Shown piece after piece: positions 6,749-12,483 of a stretch of 12,483 nucleotides of DNA. Position 1 is the stretch's first letter. Each line of letters starts with the position of its first letter. Under the pieces are notes generated by a model. The model saw only the letters and a list, made by a program, of their open reading frames with translations, searched no databases and was not told the DNA's origin. The position numbers and the translations under genes are program-made. The DNA comes from Pseudomonadota bacterium (lineage in GTDB: Bacteria > Pseudomonadota > Gammaproteobacteria > Steroidobacterales > Steroidobacteraceae): the NCBI GenBank assembly GCA_021826035.1, contig JAKBBE010000076.1:1-12483 (forward strand), written 5' to 3'.

Positions 6749-9367
6749 GTGAAATATCCGAAGTCGCAACAGCCATTCCATCTCGGCCGCGCACCGGCCG
6801 CCACGCCGCGCTCGGTGCGGTTCATGAGCGTCGCAGCCGCGGTCTCGTTGGCGCTCGGCACCGCCCCGCTCGCCGCGGCCGCGCCAGCGCCAGTCGATGC
6901 ATCCTCCACTCAGGCCGCACACGCTGCGCCGGGCTCTGCTGCCACGCTGATCGCGCCGCCGAGCAACATGCTGCAGCAGATCGTCGTGACTGCCTCGGCC
7001 CAGGCGCGCAACAACCTGGAAACCTCCGAACAGGTCACCACCATTCCGAGCAAGCTGATCGTGGCGATGGCGCCGCGGTCCATCGCGGAGATGCTGCGGC
7101 TGATCCCCGGGGTGTCCGTCCAGGACCAGGCCGGCAGCGGCGGCAACGCGAATTTCACCGTACGCGGTCTGCCGGTGACCACCGGCGGTGCGCCGTTCGT
7201 GCAGATCCAGGAAGACGGACTGCCACAGGTCCTCTTCGGCGACATGAATTTCGGCAACAACGACTACTGGACGCGTTTTGACGTCTCGGAGCAGATGCAG
7301 GCCACCGTAGGCGGCAGCGCCGCGACGCTCGCCGCCGGGGCCCCAGGGGCGGTCATCAACTTCATCAGCGCCACGGGCCGGCACCCGAGCGGCGAGTTCA
7401 CCCTGTCGCAGGGTCTGGGGTTCGGGGAGACCCGGGCGACCTTCGCCGTGGGGGGGCCGATCAACAGCACCTGGCGCTACCACATCGACGGGTTCTACGT
7501 GCACGGCACCGGACTGCGCGACCAGGGCTTCATCGGCGAGAACGGCTATCAGCTGAAGGGCAATATCACCCACGATTTGCCCGGGCACAAAGGCTTCATC
7601 CGCCTGTATGCGAAGCTGCTCAATGACCGTGAGGAGTACAACGCCGGCGGGCCCGTGGGTGCAGTGGGCAGCGGCAATACGCTCTCGAGCATCTCGGTCT
7701 ATCCGGGCTACGACGTGCGTACCGGCACCACGGTCGGCATCTACAACCAGACGATCACGTATCTGAGCAATGTCTCTGGGCAGTTCGCCCAGACCCGTAA
7801 TGACGGCATTCATCCGCACGTCGATTCTCTGGGCGCAGAGCTGTATTACGTGCCCGCCGGAAATCTCTCCGTGGACGACAAGTTCCGCGTCAGTTGGATC
7901 AACGGCACGTTTGCCGCACAGTTCTTCGGTCTCGGCAACACCGCCTCGATACTCGGCAGTGCCGTCAACGGCCAGACCGTAGGCCAGGTCATCTACGCCG
8001 GCGGACCGAATGCCGGTCAGGCGTACAACGGCCTGGTGAACAACAGTACGCAGATCTACACCAACATGCACAACATGGGCAATGTGGTCAATGATCTGTC
8101 GCTGCAAGACCACTGGCGTACCCCGTACGGCAAGCTCGCCGCCGGCGGTGGCTTGTTCTACATGTCGCAGACGATCGATCAGAGCTGGCATCCGAACGCC
8201 CAACTGCAGGCCGTGAGCGGCACCAATCCCCAGAGCCTCGATCTGATCAGCACCACCGGGCAGCTGCTCAGCAGCAACGGCGTGACCGGATACAATACGG
8301 CCTGGGGCGCGAGCGTCGACCGCCTCTACAACATGAACGTCACCGATACCGCGCCGTACCTCGATCTGACCTGGAGCGTCGATCGGCTGCAGCTGCAGGG
8401 CAGTGTCCGTCAGGACGATTACCGGGTGACCGGTTGGGCCGAGAGCGCGAGCGCCGCGACGACCCAGATGGGCTACCTGAGCGGCGGGATGCTGAGCGCC
8501 ACGGGCGGCCTGGGGACTCCGCTGGTGTCCTACTCGACGATCGACCCGAGCACCTACGAGCCGCTCGATTACGGTATCAGCTACCGCTCGTGGTCGATCG
8601 GTGCGCTGTACATGCTCAACCACAGCACCAGTCTGTACGTTCGCGCCAGCCGCGGCGGCAAGCCGAACACCGACCGCAACATTCTCTCCGGGTACACCAA
8701 TCCGAACGGTTCGCTGAACGCCTCAGGCGCCGGTAAGGCGCTCGACATCGTGCTGCAGCAGGAGGCGGGCATCAAGCACGAGGGCGAGTTCCTCGGCGGC
8801 AGCTACGGCGTCACGCTCTCGTACTTCCACACCAGTTTCAGCGAATCGAGCTTCGATCTGACTCAGCCGGTGGCGACGCGCTACTTCAACGAGAAGTACT
8901 CGGCGAACGGTGGGGAATTCGAGGCCACCTGGGCGGTCGGCGGGTTCTCGCTGTACGCGCAGGCGACCTATCAGAACCCGAAGGTGGACTCCAACGAGGT
9001 CGGTCCGAGCCCGAGTCAGCTGACCAGTCTCGGTTCGGGCTTCCTGCCGCCGGGCATGTCCAAGTTGATGTGGGTGCTCGCGCCCACGTATCGGTGGCGG
9101 GCAGTCACCGGCGGGCTGGTCTGGCAGGGCCAAAGCCAGCAGAACATCGGCGGCCCGGTGCCGTTCTACTCCCCGGAGCAGGACTTCCTCGATGGATTCG
9201 TGTCGTACGATCTGAACCAGAGCATCTCCGTCGCACTGCACGTGAACAACATGTTCAACAGTCTCGGAGTCGGCGGTGGCGGCGCGGTCACCACCGGTCC
9301 GGGAATCATCGGCGTCAGTGCCGAGCCCGGTCGCACCGTGCTCGCCAGCGTGACGATGAAGTTCTAA
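6749..9367 (+). CDS. TonB-dependent outer-membrane receptor, probable oligosaccharide importer
   Basis: An 872-residue outer-membrane transporter, starting at GTG. The N-terminus has basic residues, then a hydrophobic signal segment (residues about 26-48, VRFMSVAAAVSLALG onward to LAAAAPA). An Ala/Pro/Ser-rich linker and a TonB box (QIVVTA, residues 77-82) follow. The plug domain (about residues 95-210) contains EMLRLIPGVSVQDQ and FTVRGLP. The rest is rich in alternating aromatic beta strands ending in the terminal Phe of VTMKF, needed for barrel insertion. There is no STN signalling domain, so it should not act as a sigma-factor transducer; control would come from the LacI operator upstream. 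Substrate is inferred from context: sucrose or raffinose-type oligosaccharides, like the Xanthomonas SuxA receptor in role. It heads a run with the halogenase, GH27 and sugar-porter genes. Confidence 0.93.
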   Translation: MKYPKSQQPFHLGRAPAATPRSVRFMSVAAAVSLALGTAPLAAAAPAPVDASSTQAAHAAPGSAATLIAPPSNMLQQIVVTASAQARNNLETSEQVTTIPSKLIVAMAPRSIAEMLRLIPGVSVQDQAGSGGNANFTVRGLPVTTGGAPFVQIQEDGLPQVLFGDMNFGNNDYWTRFDVSEQMQATVGGSAATLAAGAPGAVINFISATGRHPSGEFTLSQGLGFGETRATFAVGGPINSTWRYHIDGFYVHGTGLRDQGFIGENGYQLKGNITHDLPGHKGFIRLYAKLLNDREEYNAGGPVGAVGSGNTLSSISVYPGYDVRTGTTVGIYNQTITYLSNVSGQFAQTRNDGIHPHVDSLGAELYYVPAGNLSVDDKFRVSWINGTFAAQFFGLGNTASILGSAVNGQTVGQVIYAGGPNAGQAYNGLVNNSTQIYTNMHNMGNVVNDLSLQDHWRTPYGKLAAGGGLFYMSQTIDQSWHPNAQLQAVSGTNPQSLDLISTTGQLLSSNGVTGYNTAWGASVDRLYNMNVTDTAPYLDLTWSVDRLQLQGSVRQDDYRVTGWAESASAATTQMGYLSGGMLSATGGLGTPLVSYSTIDPSTYEPLDYGISYRSWSIGALYMLNHSTSLYVRASRGGKPNTDRNILSGYTNPNGSLNASGAGKALDIVLQQEAGIKHEGEFLGGSYGVTLSYFHTSFSESSFDLTQPVATRYFNEKYSANGGEFEATWAVGGFSLYAQATYQNPKVDSNEVGPSPSQLTSLGSGFLPPGMSKLMWVLAPTYRWRAVTGGLVWQGQSQQNIGGPVPFYSPEQDFLDGFVSYDLNQSISVALHVNNMFNSLGVGGGGAVTTGPGIIGVSAEPGRTVLASVTMKF

Positions 9368-9375
9368 GCTCTCGA

Positions 9376-9410
9376 TTCCCGGCGCGGGCGCACGCAGCCC
9401 GCGCCGGGAA
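9376..9410 (+). other. perfect 14-bp stem-loop between the receptor and halogenase genes
   Basis: TTCCCGGCGCGGGC (9376-9389) and GCCCGCGCCGGGAA (9397-9410) are exact inverted repeats around a 7-base loop, starting 8 bases after the receptor stop codon. No T-tract follows, so it is a poor intrinsic terminator. More likely it attenuates read-through or protects the 3' end of the receptor mRNA, giving a high receptor:halogenase ratio. A second perfect palindrome, GTCCCGGGAC (9411-9420), abuts it. Confidence 0.65.
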
Positions 9411-9442
9411 GTCCCGGGACCGCTCTCAGCGCGAGGCCGAAC

Positions 9443-10942
9443 ATGTCAGGCTCGAGCCGCAGGATTGAGCAGATCGTGATCGTCGGGGGTGGCGCGGCGG
9501 GCTGGATGAGCGCCGCGGCGCTCGCGCGCACGATCGAGCGCGACTGCCGCATCACGCTCATCGAGTCCGAGGAGATCGGTATCCTTGGGGTGGGCGAGGC
9601 GACGATCCCGCCGATCAAGCTGTTCAATGACATGCTCGGTGTGCCGGAGGAGCAGTTCCTGCGGCGTACCCAGGGAACGTTCAAGCTCGGCATCGAGTTC
9701 GTCGACTGGGCGCGGCTCGGGCAGCGGTACTTTCACCCGTTTGGCAGTTACGGGCGGCCGTTCGATCTGGTGCAGATGCAGCATCATTGGCTGCGGGCGC
9801 ATGCGGCCGGGCGGGCCGGGGGACTCGAGGAGTACTGCATGGCCTGGGCGGCGGCGCGCGAGGGCCGCTTCGATCATCCGGCCGCCGATCCGCGCAGCGT
9901 GCTCTCGACCTATCTCTACGCGTATCACTTCGATGCGCACCTGTACGCGAAATTCCTGCGCGAGTACGCCGAGTCCCGTGGCGTGCGGCGTATCGAGGGC
10001 AAGGTGGTGGCGGTCGAGCAGCACCCCGAGAGCGGCTTTGTGCAGGCGGTGCGTCTGGAGGATGGCCGCCAAGAGCGCGCGGAGCTGTTCATCGACTGCT
10101 CCGGCATGCGCGCGCTGCTCATCGAGGGGGCGCTGGCGAGTGGCTTCGATGACTGGTCGCACTGGTTGCCGTGCGATCGGGCGCTGACCGTGCCGAGCGC
10201 GCGCACCGTGCTGACACCCTACACTCGCTCGCAGGCGCATACGGCCGGCTGGCAGTGGCGCATCCCGCTGCAGCATCGCACCGGCAACGGGCACGTATAC
10301 GCCTCGTCGTGGATGAGCGATGCGCAGGCCGCCGAGGTGCTGCTTGCGCACCTCGATGCGCCGACTCTGGCCGAGCCGCGCCTGATCCGCTTCACGCCCG
10401 GGCGGCGCCGGGTGCACTGGAATAAGAATGTCATCGCCATCGGCCTCTCGAGCGGCTTCCTCGAGCCGCTGGAGTCGACCGCGCTGCACCTGATCCAGGC
10501 GGGCATCTCCAAGCTCATCGCCTACTTCCCCGACCGGGATTTCGATCCTCTGGTGATTCGCGAATACAATCGGGTCGCGAGCGCCGAGGTCGAGCGCATC
10601 CGGGATTTCATCATCCTGCACTATCATCTGAACACGCGCACCGACGGGGCGCTGTGGCGACATTGTGCGCAGATGAAGGTGCCGGAGACTCTGCAGGAGA
10701 AGATCGAGCACTTCCGCCGCTTCGGACGGATCCTGCCGAGCGAGATGGACATCTTCGGCCCGACCAGCTGGCTCGCGGTGCACATCGGCCAGCTGAACTG
10801 GCCCGAGCGAGAGGATCCGCTGCTCGAGTACCGCAGCTTCGAGGGTGCCCCGTATCTCGAGCAGCTGCGCCGTACCCTGAGGTCGGCGGCCCTCGGCCTG
10901 CCGACCCATGAAGACTACATCGCGCGGCACTGCCGCAGTTAA
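9443..10942 (+). CDS. tryptophan-halogenase-family flavin-dependent halogenase
   Basis: A 499-residue flavoprotein with no signal peptide, so presumably cytoplasmic. The FAD-binding GGGAAGW is at residues 15-21. K81 (GTFKLGIEF) aligns with the catalytic lysine of PrnA that relays HOCl/HOBr. The halogenase-specific WxWxIP motif is intact (WQWRIP, 270-275), as is LEPLES with E344, matching the PrnA glutamate. FHPFGSYG fits the broader FxxPxxSxxG-like halogenase motif. It is therefore a potentially active halogenase needing FADH2 from a separate reductase, not seen here. Homologues beside TonB receptors are common in Xanthomonas, Caulobacter and Brevundimonas; some (such as BrvH) halogenate indole in vitro, but their physiological role is unknown. 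A GAGG ribosome binding site (9433-9436) supports the ATG. It sits between receptor and GH27 genes. It may instead be a flavin oxygenase or oxidase; the true substrate is unknown. Confidence 0.9.
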   Translation: MSGSSRRIEQIVIVGGGAAGWMSAAALARTIERDCRITLIESEEIGILGVGEATIPPIKLFNDMLGVPEEQFLRRTQGTFKLGIEFVDWARLGQRYFHPFGSYGRPFDLVQMQHHWLRAHAAGRAGGLEEYCMAWAAAREGRFDHPAADPRSVLSTYLYAYHFDAHLYAKFLREYAESRGVRRIEGKVVAVEQHPESGFVQAVRLEDGRQERAELFIDCSGMRALLIEGALASGFDDWSHWLPCDRALTVPSARTVLTPYTRSQAHTAGWQWRIPLQHRTGNGHVYASSWMSDAQAAEVLLAHLDAPTLAEPRLIRFTPGRRRVHWNKNVIAIGLSSGFLEPLESTALHLIQAGISKLIAYFPDRDFDPLVIREYNRVASAEVERIRDFIILHYHLNTRTDGALWRHCAQMKVPETLQEKIEHFRRFGRILPSEMDIFGPTSWLAVHIGQLNWPEREDPLLEYRSFEGAPYLEQLRRTLRSAALGLPTHEDYIARHCRS

Positions 10943-10951
10943 CGACTGACT

Positions 10952-10957
10952 GGGGGG
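10952..10957 (+). promoter_or_regulatory. G6 ribosome binding site of the alpha-galactosidase gene
   Basis: TGGGGGGACTCC precedes the ATG at 10963 with 5 bases between the G run and the start codon. It supports this start and so the signal peptide. The gap to the halogenase stop codon is only 20 bases, consistent with one operon. Confidence 0.6.
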
Positions 10958-10962
10958 ACTCC

Positions 10963-12189
10963 ATGGCGAAATTTCTGCCTCTGACGGCTCTGTGGCTGGT
11001 CGCATGGGTGCTCAGTGCGCCGCTCGGACTGGCGAGTGAGCCGATGCATTTCTACCCGCGGCCGCCGAACGGCCTGGCGTTGACGCCGCCGATGGGCTGG
11101 AACAGCTGGAACCACTTCGGCTGCCACGTGAACGCCGCGCTGATCGAGCGTGAGGCGCGCGCGATGGTGTCCTCGGGCATGAAGGCCGCAGGCTACCGCT
11201 ACGTGGTCATCGATGACTGCTGGCAGGGCGCGCGCGGTCCGAACGGCAACATCCATGCCGATCGGAAGCGCTTCCCGCAAGGCATGAAGGCCGTGGTCGA
11301 TGCCGTGCACGCGCTGGGGCTGAAGTTCGGGATCTACTCCGACGCCGGTGCGCAAACGTGTCAGGGTCGGCCGGGCAGCCGCGGCCATGAGTATCAGGAC
11401 GCGCTCACCTATGCCCGCTGGGGTGTCGATTACCTCAAGTACGATTGGTGCAATACCGGCGGGGAGCGCCCGCGGACCGCGTACGCGACCATGGCCGATG
11501 CGTTGCGCGCCACCGGCCGGCCGATCGTATTCAGCCTGTGCGACTGGGGTGTCCGCGAGCCCTGGCGGTGGGGCGCGGCGGCCGGCGGGAACCTTTGGCG
11601 CACGACGCCGGACATCTGGGATGCCTGGAGCGGCCACCATGGGTTCGCGATCGGTGTGCTCAACATCCTCGACCGGCAGGTCGGTCTGGCGCACGCCGCC
11701 GGGCCCGGCCACTGGAACGACCCGGACATGCTCGAGATCGGCAACGGCGGCATGACGCAGGCGCAGTACCAGGCGCAGTTCAGCCTCTGGGCCATGCTCG
11801 CCGCGCCGCTCATTGCGGGCAACGACCTCGCGCACATGGATGCTCAGACCCGCGCGATTCTCACCAACCGCGAAGTGATCGCCGTCGACCAGGATCGCCT
11901 CGGCATCGAGGGGCGGCCGGTCTATCGCAAGGGGGCGGCCGAGATCTGGGTCCGTCCGCTCACCGGTGGTCGCGAGGCGGTGGTGCTGCTGAACCGCGGC
12001 ACGCAACCGCTGCGCATCCGGCTCACGTGGTCGGAACTGGGTCTGCCGAACTATCTGCCGGTGCAGCTGCGCGACCTGTGGCGCCACCGCGATCTGCCGC
12101 TCGCCACAGGCGCTGTTCGTTTTCGAGTGGCCCCGACCTCAGTGATCATGCTGACCGAGACCCCGGTGCAGCCTGGCCATCGCGGCTGA
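10963..12189 (+). CDS. secreted GH27 alpha-galactosidase (melibiase)
   Basis: A 408-residue retaining alpha-galactosidase that removes terminal alpha-1,6-galactose, for example from raffinose, stachyose or melibiose. A signal peptide covers residues 1 to about 25 (hydrophobic LPLTALWLVAWVL, likely cleaved after LGLA or LAS), placing it in the periplasm. The TIM barrel begins with TPPMGWNSWNHFGC and has VIDDCWQ for galactose binding. D161 in YLKYDWC is the nucleophile and D217 in RTTPDIWDAW the acid/base. CDWG (D194) occupies the position where alpha-galactosidases keep an acidic residue and N-acetylgalactosaminidases have a small one. The C-terminal beta-sandwich (from about residue 300, AVDQDRLG onward) is complete. 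Length is typical of plant and bacterial GH27. Its product from raffinose would be sucrose, the substrate of the phosphorylase upstream. Galactomannan side chains are an alternative substrate. Confidence 0.95.
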   Translation: MAKFLPLTALWLVAWVLSAPLGLASEPMHFYPRPPNGLALTPPMGWNSWNHFGCHVNAALIEREARAMVSSGMKAAGYRYVVIDDCWQGARGPNGNIHADRKRFPQGMKAVVDAVHALGLKFGIYSDAGAQTCQGRPGSRGHEYQDALTYARWGVDYLKYDWCNTGGERPRTAYATMADALRATGRPIVFSLCDWGVREPWRWGAAAGGNLWRTTPDIWDAWSGHHGFAIGVLNILDRQVGLAHAAGPGHWNDPDMLEIGNGGMTQAQYQAQFSLWAMLAAPLIAGNDLAHMDAQTRAILTNREVIAVDQDRLGIEGRPVYRKGAAEIWVRPLTGGREAVVLLNRGTQPLRIRLTWSELGLPNYLPVQLRDLWRHRDLPLATGAVRFRVAPTSVIMLTETPVQPGHRG

Positions 12190-12202
12190 GTCTCGGTACG
12201 CA

Positions 12203-12483
12203 ATGGGCAACATGAACGCAGTTCTGGCCAAGGGCATCTTCGTCGGCGGGCTTACCGGGCTGCTGTTCGGGTTTGATACGGCGGTCATCGCCGGGGCCAC
12301 GCACGGACTCGCCGCGACGTTCGGGCTCGGTCCCGCCGGGCTCGGCGCAACGGTCTCGAGCGCGTTGTGGGGAACGTTCACCGGGGCGCTCATCGCCGGG
12401 TATCCCGGGGACCGATTCGGCGCACGCAACTGCCTGCGCGTCATCGCCGCGATGTACCTGCTCTCGGCGCTCGGCAGTTTCCT
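12203..12483 (+). CDS. sugar-porter-family MFS permease, 3' end outside window
   Basis: Only the first 93 residues are visible. The segment GGLTGLLFGFDTAVIAGA is the characteristic first transmembrane helix of the sugar porter family (XylE, GalP, AraE, GLUT). Two further hydrophobic segments follow, with GYPGDRFGARN at the loop 2-3 position as a diverged form of the usual GRRxGRR motif. ATG 12203 and ATG 12212 are both in frame and neither has a strong ribosome binding site; 12203 is given. It begins 13 bases after the alpha-galactosidase stop, so it is very likely co-transcribed. Inner-membrane hexose/proton symport is expected, and by context galactose released by GH27 is the leading candidate. 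No galactose kinase or epimerase lies in the window to confirm this. Confidence 0.85.
   Translation, partial: MGNMNAVLAKGIFVGGLTGLLFGFDTAVIAGATHGLAATFGLGPAGLGATVSSALWGTFTGALIAGYPGDRFGARNCLRVIAAMYLLSALGSF

Noticed and set aside
7450..7456. G7 run inside the TonB receptor coding sequence as a phase-variable frameshift site
   Set aside because: The frame is open through the run. A single Gly-rich codon pair in GC-rich DNA gives such a tract by chance, with no sign of alternative frame use.
6722..8623. 633-codon open frame on the minus strand opposite the TonB receptor
   Set aside because: Long, but rich in Arg, Asp, Val and His with no family motif. The sense strand encodes a complete receptor with signal peptide, TonB box and terminal Phe.
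9376..9410. Rho-independent terminator after the TonB receptor
   Set aside because: The stem is strong but is followed by GTCCCGGGAC, not a T-tract, and a same-strand gene starts 33 bases later. It is reported as a stem-loop only.
9446..11005. 519-codon open frame on the minus strand opposite the halogenase
   Set aside because: Mirrors the halogenase coding phase. No domain is visible and no ribosome binding site stands out, whereas the sense protein has every family motif.
1..12483. CRISPR arrays, tRNA or rRNA genes, insertion sequences
   Set aside because: No regularly spaced repeats, cloverleaf-like segments, transposase motifs or terminal inverted repeats were seen. The gaps between genes are all under 140 bp and are accounted for above.

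Overview
The window is a stretch of GC-rich (by eye about two thirds G+C), densely coding bacterial chromosome. TonB-dependent uptake, a flavin-dependent halogenase beside the TonB receptor, a LacI-family regulator and periplasmic glycoside hydrolysis suggest a Gram-negative proteobacterium of the Xanthomonas/Steroidobacter/Caulobacter ecological type. The exact lineage cannot be fixed from this sequence. Both ends of the window cut through genes.

Layout: (1) 1-1707, the 3' part of a GAF-GGDEF-EAL cyclic-di-GMP signalling protein, probably unrelated to what follows. (2) 1756-2793, a LacI-family repressor. (3) 2771-4039 on the minus strand, an MFS sugar permease whose 3' end overlaps that of the repressor gene. 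(4) An 80-bp divergent control region (4040-4119) holding a CG-centred operator. (5) 4120-5637 sucrose phosphorylase, then 5714-6610 a ROK-family fructokinase. (6) A 138-bp control region (6611-6748) with a second copy of the same operator type and a degenerate third. (7) A same-strand run of four genes: TonB-dependent outer-membrane receptor (6749-9367), tryptophan-halogenase-family flavoprotein (9443-10942), secreted GH27 alpha-galactosidase (10963-12189) and the start of a sugar-porter MFS permease (12203 to the end).

Working model (inference): this is a utilisation locus for alpha-galactosyl-sucroses (raffinose family) and sucrose. The receptor brings the oligosaccharide into the periplasm, and GH27 removes galactose. 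The FHS-like permease would import sucrose, and the sugar porter galactose or another hexose. Cytoplasmic sucrose phosphorylase would give glucose-1-phosphate and fructose, and the ROK kinase would give fructose-6-phosphate. The LacI protein would control both transcription units through the shared TGCAAWCGWTTGTA-type operators. This resembles the sucrose (sux) loci of Xanthomonas in logic, but with a phosphorylase as the sucrose-cleaving enzyme and an added alpha-galactosidase.

The most intriguing component is the halogenase. Its FAD, tunnel and catalytic residues are intact, and it sits between the receptor and the glycosidase, where a sugar pathway has no evident need for halogenation. Other points worth checking are runs of 5-7 G in the ribosome binding sites of four locus genes, a 14-bp perfect hairpin between receptor and halogenase, and a GGDEF domain with a lost active site next to an intact EAL domain. 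No RNA genes, CRISPR arrays or insertion sequences were seen.
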